This document shows positions 33,107 to 45,899 of a DNA stretch of 64,000 nt, piece after piece (within the stretch, counting starts at the first letter, position 1; every line of letters starts with the position of its first letter). A model generated the notes under the pieces. The model ran no database searches and was not told the DNA's origin. It saw only the letters and a list, made by a program, of their open reading frames with translations. The position numbers and the translations under genes are program-made. The DNA comes from Diphasiastrum complanatum (Eukaryota > Streptophyta > Lycopodiopsida > Lycopodiales > Lycopodiaceae), in contig CM055093.1 in NCBI GenBank assembly GCA_029204225.1, forward strand, positions 24,905,912-24,969,911. Direction: 5' to 3'.

Positions 33107-36100
33107 TCAATAGCTATCCACGTCAGTTTCAGGTCTTCGTAAGTAGTACCGCAAACAATTTGTCAACACCTGCTCAACAGCCAGAGTTTGTATCTTAGTC
33201 TGGTTTACACAGCAGCTTCATACAAACATCATCCAAAGAATGCCAAAGTAGCAAGTACCTCTTCCATAGATTTACTTAAAGCAGCACCTTGATAGCTCAC
33301 ATGTAACTTGTCCTTAGCTACCAGCCCCTGTACATGATTACGGGCCATTTTGGATAATATGCTTAGTTTCAAAGCTCTCTGATAAAATACATGTAAGCAA
33401 GTCCACAAACAACATTTGAACTAATTGAAATACTTTTAGTACAACCTCAGTTTCAACTTCTCCGGACTCAACAGCAACGCTGGTATCACTTATGACTTTC
33501 ACTATTTCCATCAATAATCCAGGTCGATCGGCTGTCTTGATAGTTAGCAGACTACATAACAAATAAGCCATAGCTACCATAATTAAATCCTAAATCCTTA
33601 ACCCTAAACCCTAAAGGCAAGAAGAAATATTCTTTGATTCCTAGAAACTAACCTATGTACAGAAACTTGTTTATATATGATAATAGAAGATAGTACTGAT
33701 TCCTGAATATAAGAAAACTTGGGTGCTTCACTGGATATAGTATGATACTCTAGATAGATAAAATCATACAAAACCAGCAACAAGATAACGAGTATTTAGC
33801 ATTGACAGACTTCAGAATTTTGCATTATACCCCGTTATAATTGGATGCATCCTAAATACTGAAAATGATGCCTTTGAATAGTTCCACGTTACTAACAAAT
33901 GAGAACCAGTCATGAAAATATCTCAATAGGCATGTACCTTCTCTTGGGACCATCCCTTTTTATGGTGATGTGTGTAGCAACATTTACATCAAGCTGCAGG
34001 CATACTCAGTAACACAGTTAGCTTTTTGAATCTTCCAGACTTAGTTCTCAAATAATATATCATTGTCTCTTATCTTACATGCACTTTTGTGAAACCGTAT
34101 GTACTTAAAATCAACTATAGAAATGTATCAGCTGGAAGGAAGCAATTCGAATACCTTCTCCTTTGGAGGTTTTATCCCAAATGCTTCCCCCATGGCTAAT
34201 TGTTCACTTGACTCCTGGAAGTGATAAAAAATAACCCATTACAATCTTACTAATTACGGTGAAAGTTGGCATGCGCTAGTCATGAATCAGGAAGGTCTAA
34301 AAAGTGTGTTGTCATCGAAGTTAGAAAAGGGGGAAGTATCCTAGAGCAGCTTAATCATACAGGGTGATATTGCAAAAGATTGTTGATAATGGTGAGGCGT
34401 ATGGTCTCCAGCAGCTCTGGGTTTTCTACTTTGCGACCTGTATCCCTGCCAGCATCAGAAAGTATTATAATCTAAAAAACAGCAGTCCTTCCAACATTAA
34501 CAAAACTGTAATTTTGACATTCTTCCATGTCTTTTCCAGAGGCTCAGCATACAATCGTGATATTATAGGTCTGCAATAACGACAAGAGCTGTATCACAAA
34601 ACAAAATGATGTGTGACTAAACAAGAAAATTTGCAGAAAGAGGAGGATCTAATGTTTCGTGACAGTCTTTGTGGCTGATCTGCTGCACATGAAACTCATT
34701 GAGAAAGGTAAGGACAATGACAATGACATAGCATTATATTGATGTCCATTAAGTAAAGTATTGATGCATAAGGGGACCATTGTCAGCCCAGATATCAAAT
34801 TATGAACCTCAAAAAGTTGTTTGTAGAACATTGTGAGCCCGAACATGCTCTCAAAGAATGAAATATCCCCTCATCACAGGACAAGTTTCTGAAAGACATC
34901 ATGCTTCCAAAGGATTGAAATTTGAAGTTTTCTGAATCAGCTCAAAACCTTTGTATATTGTGAACCTATGTTCGACCACCTGTTTTAAAATTTTTAAATC
35001 AGGATGTTATGGAGTTGAAAAACAGCAAGCACAAGGCCTTCAAAGTTCCATCAATCAGGGATGAGAAATCACAGTAGAGAGGCTACTAGATACTAGATAG
35101 AGAGACCTTGCATCTGGGAACGACCAATCTCAGCAGTGAAGGGCCCAATTCTTAAGTGAAAAGCCCTTATAACTGGGAAATTAGAACCTAATTAATGTGG
35201 ATTGCTACTCTCATCGAACCATTTTGGCATGTACATTTCAACAACTTGAGTTCCAACATCTTTGACGTTCCTAACTACATTAAAGGCTCGACATGTAAAT
35301 CCATCAGGCATACCCTACGCCTAACCCCCCCCTCTCCATACAGGTGATGCAAGCTCGGCCTGTGGATCCACCCACCCCACATCATCTCCAATGTCCATCT
35401 CCATCTCGTCATCCAAGGCCTCATCCTCATCATCATCCAATCCCCCATCAACCTCATTCCCACCCTCCTCTACTGCATCCTCTGAATCGGCCCTGGCCAT
35501 GGATCTAGTGGTCCTGAGCTGGCTCCTATCATGATGTGCCAACTCCCGATGATACTCTAAAATATCTCATCATCAACCGCAGCCTCGGTATGTGCATTGC
35601 CTGCTGCAATATCCAAGGATCTAAGGCATTCCTCGGGATTCACCTCAAGTTGGAGGTGCAATAAACCAACATGTTCAGTTGGGGAACGCTGAGCTTGACT
35701 TTTGCTCACAAGCCGAAGCGGAACAATCCTGAGCAAGGATGCGAGGGGCAAGAGCAGTGATATCAGGGGCGGATTTGCCCAACACCACCATGTGAGCGGC
35801 TCCGACAAAAACTCCTCATACTCACCCTGAGATCCAATGAAACATCCATGTCTGCGCTCAAAATCTAGCATTTGTCCCTCGATCCTGCACAACAAGGGGC
35901 GATGACCTGCAATAAAACGGGACATCCTCAAATTCTCGAAATGAACGAGTCATCAAAAAGCACAAACAAACCGTTGACAATTAAACGACTGCTTGGGGAA
36001 CAACTCTGACCTGGATACACATTCTGTGTGTGTCCTCCAGCTGTCCACAAGCTTGGCGTTTGTGCATATGGCTCCAGTAGCCCACATAGGGTTAGGGTGA

Positions 36101-39100
36101 GGCAAATGAGCAATTGCATGTATGGGGTTGTGGAAGAAATTCCACCTGTCAAGCCACTTCTCTCAGATAGCTGACATCCTATAGAAACCAGAAAAGCAAT
36201 CACTACATTGTCGGAAAAAAAATTCAACAATGCTAAAAGCTTTCACAAAACAAATGCCACATTACAAAAAAGGTGTACATGTGCTCATCAAAAAATGTTC
36301 ACTAAAAAGGGTCTCCCCGATCCTGTTGATAAACTCGTAAAGTGTAGAACCCTCTCGATCCACCAACCTCAGCACATGGTACACTGACTATAGGACCTCA
36401 ACCAATTGCTCAACCTGTCACCAGAAATCGTTTCCAAAAACAATCCTCTGAAACCTAAGTCTAGTCGGCTCACAACTATGATGCCACTGTGTGAACTCAA
36501 GGTTGGCTGCCATATGGCGCAATGCAGGTCGAACTCGAAGCAACCGCTCCAGCACGATGAAGTGGTTGGCAAATCGTGTGGGTGTTTGGCTTCTTCAGAT
36601 CCAGCGAGCTATATGTCCTAAACATGGCGAGGGCCCTCTTCTTCTTGGTTACAAATGTGACCACGATGAGGGCACTAGATGTGACAGTGGAAACCTAGGG
36701 GAGACCTTCTATTTCATGCATCAAAAGATTGATGCAGTGTGCTGCACACGGGGTCCATACTATAGCAGGGTAGTCCCTCTCCAAAAGCTCACCTAGAGCC
36801 ACACAATTGCTGCAATTGTCGGTGCCCACACATGTTCTGCCCCCACCTCAATGACTGTTGCACGTATATGCTCATAGATGAACTCTCCAAACTCAACAGC
36901 GCCGTCTCGAGAGGCATCCACACCCCTAAGAAATACCGTGCCCAGCGGACATGAAACCAAGATGATGATGATAGGCCTGCGCCTAATATCAGTACCCATC
37001 TAATAGAATAGAGCAACCATATGTGGGCCAGGCATGTCATATGGGGCAGAGCTCTCTCGTGATGCATGCATGCTCCTCTCAAGTACAAAGAGCCTCACAT
37101 GTGGGTCTCCAAGTGTCATCACAAGCTGCAATCTCCCTCATCATGTCACAGAAGATAGTGGTGTCGGCCAAGGAAAATGCAAGGTAGCCACTATCAAAAA
37201 ATTGGCATGTAAGTCTAGTGATTGCCTCATGGTGTGTCCGCTACCACCCTGCAGGCACTGTAGTCTGTCGATATCTACCCGCCTTGGCATGTGTAGCTAC
37301 ATGTGGTCGTGGCTTGACTCTAGGTCATGTGTGTGCTCCACCCTGTGTCTCTCTCCTTGGCACCTCCCATACCTGGCATAGGAACTGTCCCCTCTGCTGA
37401 ACCTGGGCCACTACCCTTAGTAGGCCCTCCCCCAATTGATGGAAAAGCCTCTCTTGTAGATGGACCTACTATTGTGGCTGATGGTACCATGATGGGCCTG
37501 GCTCTGCTGATGAAGTACGTGATGGCCCTACTACCAATGGACTAGGCTGTAATGGCCATGCTGCTGTTGCTGCTGCTGATGGAGGCTGTGATGGGCCGGC
37601 TGCTGATGAACTAGGCCGTGATGGCACAACTGCACTACCGCATCGCCTGATCCTATGCACTACCGCATCCCCTGATCCTATGCCAATATAACCCAACTGC
37701 CTACCAATCTGTACCCTGGGCCCAGTCACTGCTGCTGCTCCTCTATATGTGCTTAGTAGGCGCTCTCGCTCAGGTGCAGGAACTGTCATGCATGGGGCAA
37801 TGGCCATGGTCTGCCCATCTAGCCTGGTCAAACAAAGCAAGGGTGCTCCGATCCTCGTCGTCGTGCTGCAAAAGGTGGCATCGCAAAACAAGCAACGCCA
37901 TCTGCGTGCACCTAAACTTGTAAAAACCACGGTATCCCCCTCCAAAAGATCCACCTCCGACCACACGCCTTGTCCCGCCTCAGGCATGCTATAGAAAACC
38001 TCAAGACACTACAAAAAAGGTCAAAAACTTAATGTGGGTGGTGGAAAAAGGGAGCTAAAACAAGCCTAGTGTCGCCTAAGACCCGCGTAATGCCAATGGA
38101 CACCTAAGACCTACCCTAAATCCCTAAGCCCTAACCCCAAAACCTAGAAAAGAAGGGGCAATGCAAAATGCCCACATGCACACCAACCACATGAATGCTC
38201 ATAGTGACCACCTATGCATAAAGAAGCTTGGAAACATGCAATCACTCTCTCCCGAGCAGCTGTATAGCCAATCTTAGCAACAAGAATCACTCAAAATGAT
38301 GCACTATAGCCTCCAAACAAAGCAAGGAAAAACAGGTGAATAAAAGCTCCCAATTATAAGCAACAGTGATCAGGTGGGGATTTGCAAGTGAGGATTTGCT
38401 TTGCTTGCAAATCCCCACCTAATCACTGTTGCCCACTTCTGAGTGCTACATTCGCCTTGCATTCATCAAGGCCTCCGCATAGAGTGCTCACACTACCCAT
38501 TTGGCCACCTACTTCTCCCTCCACAAGCTTCTCCTCTCCAAAAAGTGCACTGGAAAATGGGGCTTCGCGGCACTTTTAAAAAAATTCCCAGTCATAAGCA
38601 ATATAATTCAAATGCTTAAATATAGACAATATAGGTAACAACAGTTCGAACCGACACACGGTTTGAACCGGCCGATTCAAACCAAGATTCGTGGTTTGAA
38701 CCAAGATTTGAACAAACGCTACCACAAACCATCGACAAGTCCATGAAATAGACAAGTCTCCTCTCTTGCATTTGCATTGTTGATTTCCCTCAACCACGGT
38801 CCGCATGGTTGGTAAAAGACAATATGGAACTTTTTTGCACCTTCAAAAACGGTAATGAGATTGTGGAATCTTTATAACCTTATAGAGAAAATCCAAAAGA
38901 TGTGCACATAGAAACACTCTAAATGGAGCTTCTCCAATGTAGGGGTCTTTAGCTTCTTTACGTCATCCTTTCCTTGTCTTCTTAGTTGCCCAATTGAGAA
39001 AAAAAAACACTATAATTTTGAAGTGAAAGTTTTGAAGCATGCAAGTGACAAACTAACTATTTTGAACAAAATTTGACATTACAATGACTTGAGCTCTACA

Positions 39101-42100
39101 ACTTTGATTTATAAACTCAACTTACAACAATAATGCCTCAATCCTCAAGACAAAAATCAACTCACGAGTATGAACTTTCCCTACTTGACGAATAGTTTGA
39201 CCGTACAATTGACCTGATAACTCGAGTTTTTGACATCTAGTTGATGAGTTTGTTTCTTGCAGTAGTAACACCCCACTAAGACGTTGTCACTTATAACAAA
39301 AATATCAAATTATTGAGTCCAAAATAAGAAAGTGACAACCACACGTGAAATCTCAGCGTTTTCTATTTACAACCTTTTGCAAGCTATTTAAAAAATATGT
39401 ATATGATTGCACTTCTTGTACCCTATTGATAGTATCCCAATGCTACTAACACAAAAAAATTTGTTCATTCGAGGAAAAACTCAATTCAAAAACTCCAAAA
39501 AGCTTATATGTGAAGTATAAGATTTCTAGAACCCTTTGTCACAATGAATATGATCACTATAAAATGAAGCGCTCACCTCCACTCGACCAAGAAGTGATTT
39601 GATGCCAAGACTTATGAAGAAAATCACACAAGACAAACGTACGACTAGAAGACAAAGTCAACATGTTGATCGAATCAATCAAGAACAATGAGTCTAATAT
39701 CCCATCCAAAACACTAATGAGATCAAGCCAAAATTAGTTAAATTTTATGTATTTTAGCTTAGATCCTCATCTACACTACTCTGCTAAATAGCCTAAGACT
39801 CTCAATACCCATTTGTTAGAAATGGAGCCCAACAGTGTCACTCATAAGCTACTAGAGTTCTTGGTGAGGTCAACCATCCACTATCAACGCCCAAAATGAA
39901 TGTTTCAATAAAACATCAACAAATAAATTTTGGTTCCTTAAGGCCCCACGTCATGCGATTTATTACTAAATGAAAAAAAATGGTAGAATGGGCCCAAAAA
40001 CTAGCGCAAGATAATATTGAAAGTGACATCATGAACCGTAAATCCAAGCAAATGCTCCATTAACTGTAGCACGCCTTTTAAAAATCTTGACTAGCACATT
40101 CTTTCATGAAATTTCTATACAACACTTTTACTTTCTCCAAAAACTTCAAGGTTATCTCTCTTTAGCAATCTACAACGCCATTTTGATTTGCCTATAATCA
40201 TTATTGCAAGCTCGATCTTATGAGTATCCCTAACAAGAAAGTTGAAACATTGAACAAAGAGCACACCCACCATCACAATAGTACGGCGTAGAGATTAGAA
40301 TAGGCAGTGACGCGACAATTGCAATTTTAGTACTTACGCTCGAGTAATAGAAAATTTATTTGGTGCCAAAGAAGACGAAGAGACAGTCCCTTTCACCACG
40401 TTCAATCCAAGTTCTTTCAGAGCCCCTACCTGAAAATCCATTAATTGCCTCAACATTGCATGCATTTGATATTGTTTACAAGATTGAAGAGCTTATAAGG
40501 TAGAAAGAAATGCATTCCAACTAAAAAATTCAAATGCTAAAGTACATTTATATCTGTATAACATCTTGACTTTTGAAAGACTTTCGTACCGTGTCAAGAA
40601 GTGCTCCTAGACGATCTCCAAACCCAAGCTCAACCACAGTAGCATGTGGATCTGAATCTTGATCGATGACAACTATGGGTTTTGGAACACTTTCTCTATC
40701 CACCTCTACTTCCTGGAGTTGACACGGGAAATTCACCAAAAAACTCAAGTTCATGTTCATGGTTCGCTAAGAAAATACAACATTCATCACATTTCGTCAA
40801 TAAAGAGTGACAACTTCATCACATGCTCTTGCTGTAAAGTTTAGGCAAAGAAAAGGGTTCTTAGGTTTTACTTCTCATTGTGAATGATGCCAAGAGGCGA
40901 ACAAAAATTACTCTGTCTAAATTTTGTGTGGAATAAGGTACTTGTCACTACTTACAAAAGTTGTTAAAGCAAGAAATTAGATAAAGATGCAGAACCTCAA
41001 AGGGTGTAGGGAAACTGGCTGCAAAAGAAGCAGCACTGTAGGGGCCCCTGTTAAGATTGCAACGATCCAAACTCAGTCTCACAAAAGCTGCACAAGCTCG
41101 TATTATGAAAAACAGAAACACATTTTAAAAAAAATCCTATAGATTGATTGATTTAGGGAAAACAGATTTCAAAACAAACAGCTAATGTTTGAATTCACAA
41201 AAATCTGAACTACATAGACCTACGTTATGTCTAGAAAAGTATCTGAGATAACAAGGGAGCCATGTAATCTTCAACTTTATGAAATTCTCACAGAGAGTCT
41301 TGGACAATCCATCCGCGCTCCATAATGCATAGCAATTTGGCGAGAACCAAATTGCATGACATCCATACAAATTTTTTAAATAAACTTACTGACTCTAGTT
41401 TTGTCCATCTAACAAGAGCAGAACAATCACATGGCGAGCGAAGCTTCTCAATTTGCTTTCAGACAACTTGACGCAATCACTACTATTTGGCAAAGTCTAA
41501 GTTTTCTTATGGAGAGACACCTACATTCCTTGTGCTGAATCATTTCCCCCCCTCATGACAATTACGCAATCGGATGGTCAGATCCGCGTTCCCAGCCAGA
41601 CAACCGCTGGCCACAACGATTCTGCCGGGTGCCATGGATGTCACCAACCAAATATGACTACAGATCTTCTAACTACTTTCGTGGTCAATCCGGAACACGG
41701 TGAAAAAATCAATCAGTCTACTCAATGCGTGAAATTTGCATGTCTAGCATTGTTTTTCCTGGTTTAGCGTTTGCCTCTTCCAGAAAACAAATGATAGAAA
41801 CATGATCGAGATAGATATAAGGCCTTCTTGAAATATTATGAGCTCGTGAGTAAAAAAAAATAATGAACAAACGCTATCGACGTAAGAAAGCTTGCTCCCT
41901 TTTATCTCATGTTTGAATAACAGAAATCACATCCCTTGATGAAGACTGAATTATCCGAAAATGCTTTCAAGATAGGCATCACCTGCGAAAGGGATGTTGC
42001 AGATTTGAACAGGGATAAATGATGCTGCGATGATTTGGGAAGACCGCATGTTCTTGAATGGCCACCCTCTTTGATGCCAAAAAAGATGCCCTGCATGGAA

Positions 42101-42188
42101 TAGAGAAAGCAGGGGTCGTTATTGTGCTCTCCATTGCCAAAGCAGCACACGCCATATACTCCCCACTCATCGCCATCGCCATAGCCAT
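33107..42188 (-). CDS. ACR11/ACR12-like: ACT-domain protein, ACR11/ACR12 (DS12) type, plastid-targeted; ten exons
   Basis: Exons on the minus strand: 42188-41983, 41077-40996, 40712-40590, 40429-40338, 34445-34361, 34214-34155, 33993-33938, 33551-33446, 33327-33259, 33169-33107. All junctions are GT-AG, phases agree, and the sum is 942 nt, i.e. 313 residues plus stop, close to the size of the Arabidopsis proteins. Residues 1 to about 65 are Ala/Ser/Arg-rich and look like a chloroplast transit peptide. Two ACT domains follow, the first around [20 protein letters not shown] (from residue ~115), the second around [20 protein letters not shown] (from ~235). The family binds small ligands; ACR11 has been linked to plastid glutamine synthetase and GOGAT. 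The second exon start assumes the AG at 41,078-41,079 (TTGTGAG) rather than the better TTGTGCAG 10 bp upstream, because only the former keeps the frame. Intron 4 is 5,892 bp and full of transposon remnants. Confidence 0.92.
33594..33618. repeat. Short interstitial telomere-like motif
   Basis: CCCTAAACCCTAAA, two units of the plant telomere repeat, sits in intron 7 of the ACT-domain gene. It may be a telo-box by chance. Confidence 0.5.
35290..38000 (-). mobile_element. hAT transposase remnant in intron 4 of the ACT-domain gene
   Basis: On the minus strand, from an ATG at 37,987, the N-terminus carries a BED-like zinc finger ([10 protein letters not shown]). After a Ser/Pro/Ala-rich linker comes a DUF659-type catalytic core ([20 protein letters not shown] at about 36,965-36,905, then [17 protein letters not shown] and [14 protein letters not shown] at about 36,830-36,730), the part of hAT transposases holding catalytic acidic residues. 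The C-terminal dimerisation region follows in shifted frames (LTWWCWA, SASACE-like and NMLVY-like pieces, 35,870-35,640), then a very acidic tail ([16 protein letters not shown], about 35,430). Several frameshifts and stops make it inactive. Neither end gave convincing terminal repeats or TSDs. Confidence 0.7.
38361..38431. repeat. Near-perfect 28-bp inverted repeat (hairpin)
   Basis: Arms 38,361-38,388 and 38,404-38,431 match at 27 of 28 positions, with a 15-nt spacer. They start CAACAGTGAT. The head-to-head arrangement and position next to the hAT remnant suggest transposon termini or a small foldback. It lies inside intron 4 of the ACT-domain gene, so it would be transcribed. Confidence 0.8.
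38640..40250 (-). repeat. LINE-like repeat copy with palindromic head, in intron 4
   Basis: 38,645-38,720 is built of repeated GTTTGAACC and TTCAAACC blocks, an arrangement like the GTTCCGACC palindromes of the MITE at 7,865. From about 38,740 on, the sequence resembles 8,400-8,700 (shared CTCTCTTGCA.TTGCATTGTTG) in the same relative order, so it is probably another piece of the second LINE family. No coding island survives. Confidence 0.4.
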
Positions 42189-42308
42189 CGCTCCTCTTGG
42201 TGCTGGCCTTGCCTCCTCCTCCTCCTCCTCCTCCTCCTCTCCTTTACTTCTCCCTTCTTCGTCCCTCTGCGAACTCCAATTTTTTATAGTTAAATGGAGG
42301 ATCCAAGG

Positions 42309-42318
42309 CCTTTTTATA
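42309..42318 (-). promoter_or_regulatory. TATA box of the ACT-domain gene
   Basis: Minus-strand TATAAAAAGG lies about 120 bp upstream of the ATG at 42,188, with a purine-rich (GGA)n leader (on this strand) between. Position fits a core promoter with a 90-nt leader. Confidence 0.5.
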
Positions 42319-42669
42319 CTGAAAAAGCCCTTCCACCTTGGCCTTTGGGCCTTCCCATATCTAACTAACATTTGGAGAGTTTTTGTTGATGTGATACACT
42401 CTCACTTCTTCTTCTTCTTTTCCTCTCACTTATCAAGAGCACAATCAATATCTACCACAACAAGAACCTTTCTTGAAAGACATGATGTGTCAACTCTGCA
42501 TTCGTTGATTATGTTGCATATATCAACTGGGAGATAGCTGGATGTTGCCTGTAGTAAGCCTTGTCGATGGCGCAGCAGCTCAAACCCGCTAATGCTATAC
42601 ATGTAATACCTAATGCCAAGTAGCAAAATAGAATTTATGATAACAAAATTTGGCATCACCTTATGCTTA

Positions 42670-42751
42670 CTCACTATATAGGTCAACATATAATTTTGAT
42701 ATTTTTGCTACTCACTGCATAGGTCAACATATAATTTTGATATTTTTGCTA
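42670..42751. repeat. Tandem duplication, 2 x 41 bp
   Basis: Units 42,670-42,710 and 42,711-42,751 differ at two positions and contain AGGTCAACATATAATTTTGA. Confidence 0.95.
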
Positions 42752-43793
42752 GTTGTAAACCCCTTTACCAATACCCAATTTTTATCTACTATATATTGTA
42801 TGGCCATTTGCCCTTAAGTGCAATTAACTTTAGATCTTAGAGAGACATTAACCAAGAGACAACTTGGGAATCCTTGGATATCCACTGTATGCAAAATAAA
42901 TATGCGGTATTATAGCCACGTTTAATGGTGCAACTTTAACATCCCCATTTGCATTCTACGCAAAGAGGGCATCGTAGTGACACTATGTTATGTCCCTAAA
43001 GGTGGATAGTTGGTACTAGACTTGGCCTATATCTTAAGGTAGCCCTTGATCCATAATAGGTGTTAGTTCCTATTTGGTTAAGGTATTGCCTCGTGTAAGA
43101 GTGATTGTGGCTATGTATATTAAATATTATAGTTATGCATGGAAGAAAATAACCTTGAAAGGAGAATTTCCATGTCTTATGGGAGACTCCTAGGGTTTGA
43201 GAGAGTATATCTATACTCTCATCCCTCCCTTCAGAGCTATAAATTTGTATCTGTTATCAATTGATTGTTTCATGTTGTAGCTATCGTAACACTTTGTGAT
43301 GGATATCAACTTGGGAGTGTCTAACCGTTGGTGGATCTTCCACAACTCGTCCTCTTGTGTGTGCAATTTCTTCTCCACATGATCTTGCGAGGCGTTAAAG
43401 AGGTATCATAGCTATGCTTGGAGCTTGGGAAAACATAAAGTTGATTGCTTTGGGTGCTATCAACAATTGCCAAGTTGTTGGAGATGAGTTCATAGTTGAA
43501 TCGTACTTGAATGGATATTCTTTGTACCTCTTCAACTTTTCAAAGTTGTTGTTGAAATTTGTGAGAATTTCTAGTTTAGTTCATTTAGGTTAATGTTGGA
43601 ATTGTTATTGGCTATGTGATTCAATGGTAGAAATTGTGCATGCTACGTGAACTTGCTGAAATGATTTGATGGTTAATCATGGTGTCTAACCATGGTTTTA
43701 TGTTTAGCTAAATTGGTTAGCATGCCTGGAATTAGTGCTTTTGAGGCAGAAGACTTATTTCTCGCCATTGTAAATAGCAAGATGGTTTTGTTG

Positions 43794-43891
43794 GTTGAAG
43801 TTCAATCTTGAATCAATCATGGGGATCTTAAGAGCTTATTCAGTTGAAGTTCAATCTTGAATCAATCATGGGGATCTTAAGAGCTTATTCA
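43794..43891. repeat. Perfect tandem duplication, 2 x 49 bp
   Basis: Units 43,794-43,842 and 43,843-43,891 are identical, beginning GTTGAAGTTCAATC, so the duplication is recent or an assembly artefact. Confidence 0.95.
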
Positions 43892-44625
43892 CCATAATGG
43901 AAGTAACATAAATAAACATTGTAAAAGCTTAAATAAAAGTGTTAGCATGCTAAGAAACTAAGGAATAGCAAAATCAATAGTATGTTAAAGCAATGATAAA
44001 GTTACTTGTGGGTGAATCCGTATTAAAATTGTTGTGAATATTTTTTTGTAAATGAAAAATTGATGAGTCTTGGTGTGAATTGTTGTGAAAAAAAAAATAA
44101 CATGAGAAAGAAGTAATGAGATGGAACTTACATATAGTAAATCGATATATGTAAATCGATCAGATGGGCACCAATTCAAACATGGAATGCTAGAAATTCA
44201 ATGCTTAGATTTACGTTAGAGGTTGTGGGCAATTTTTCTAGGCTCCATGGAATGAAGAAACTAAATATTAAACTTTGAAAGTTTACCCTTGTTGAAAGAT
44301 GTGTCACCTACAAATCTATAGTATGTGCGCTTGTTGAAAGGTGTGATGGCTACAAATCTGCAATATGTGAAGAATTCATTTATGCCATGTTTTCACTTTC
44401 GTCCTATTCCTTGAATGTTATGGAGATTATGTTTGGCTGCAAGGGATTGTTTCTACCCAAAGTTAGATAATAATTTGCTTATGTATGTTGTAGATGCGCT
44501 AGTAGGGATGGAGATGAGCAGATGCAGCCCAAATCCAAGATTTCCCAAGCCCAAGAAGAGAAGGGCCTAGAGGTGAGACATGGAAGGTGGAAGGCTAACA
44601 CTGTGTGTGTGTGTGAAGAAACAAA

Positions 44626-44670
44626 GGGGGGGGGGGGGGGGGGAGGAGGAGGGGGTTTGGGGGTTGTTAG
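44626..44670 (+). repeat. G18 homopolymer and further G-runs
   Basis: Eighteen Gs (44,626-44,643), then GG, GG, GGGGG and GGGGG runs separated by 1-3 nt. This fits a G-quadruplex motif. Confidence 0.9.
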
Positions 44671-45347
44671 TTTGCTAGTTTTATGAGCCTAGGTTTCAAA
44701 ATTACTTTTTGGGGGGCCCATTGTGTGTAGGGGAGATAAGGAGGAAGTAGCTAAAATATCTTTTATAAATGGTGGGGCCAAGATAGAGCACCTTCATTGT
44801 TTTTGGTCCATTTATGGAAGAAAGATTGTGTTCATTTCATTCAATCTTGACTATGTGTCAATTGAATATGAGATTCTTTACATTGGAATTTGAATTGACA
44901 ACTACTTTGAATAATCAATTAGGTTCATAGTATATGATATTGTAATTTTTTTTTGAAGGTGTGCCATTGGCAACATCTTATTTAAAACTACCTTAATTGT
45001 ACATTAAGTTCGTAGTTTGTATTGCAATTTGATTTTTTGAAGGTGGGCCATTGGCAAGATATGTTTGAAACTACCATAAAGCTGATTTCTTAATCATGAC
45101 TATTCAATTTTTTTTTGGCACAAGTAATGATTCCAACTTTTGCACATCGTAACTAGTTTTTTTTTTTTTGGGTCTATCATGCAACTTTTCTTACCCACGT
45201 AAAGATTAGGATCTGCAACACTCTTTACCATTACCTTTCGTCGAGAATATTTGTCCATGTTAACAATCTTGTGATCACTATATAGTACAAAATTGATATG
45301 ATTATAATTGGGAATTGATGATATGCTTTTAGATGAAGTCGATTTAC

Positions 45348-45463
<116 letters not shown>

Positions 45464-45606
45464 TTGATAGCAACATAGGAGCATTCTAGGGTGTTCTTTT
45501 GCATTTCGAGAGTATTGTGCATCGTGGCGATGGCAAGGGAGCTGTGTGAGAAAAGAAATTGCCTTTGGATAAGTTTTGGTGTCTTTTTTGTAAGGTGAAA
45601 GAATAG

Positions 45607-45840
45607 TCTATAGGCATCCAATTGAGGTGCAGTTTGAAGCTGGATTGTGTTTTTTCATGCCTACAAAGACTTTTACATTGTTTAGTTCCATTGTTATCAC
45701 CCATAGCAAAAGTTTACAATGACATGCTCTAATCCCATGTCTTTGTTGACCTTTTCTGAACTAACCTATAGGCATCTAATTGAGGTGCAGTTTGAAGCTA
45801 AACTGGGTGGAAACATGCCTATGGGAATGTCTTGGTTGCC
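45607..45840. repeat. Direct repeat of a ~73-bp unit
   Basis: 45,607-45,680 and 45,766-45,838 share CTATAGGCATC, AATTGAGGTGCAGTTTGAAG and CATGCCTA, separated by about 85 bp. Confidence 0.75.
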
Positions 45841-45899
45841 TTTCCTATTAGATACTATTTTTCATATTTAAGTCAGGAATTATTGACAGACTAACTTCT

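Noticed and set aside
33239-33259. Earlier stop of the ACT-domain gene by reading through the exon 9 donor (ending LATLAFFG)
   Set aside because: A GT donor after GAAGAG and a good acceptor at 33,170 lead to the conserved LRYYLRRP C-terminus in phase.
33594-33618. Interstitial telomere array
   Set aside because: Only two imperfect units. Chance or a telo-box is more likely.
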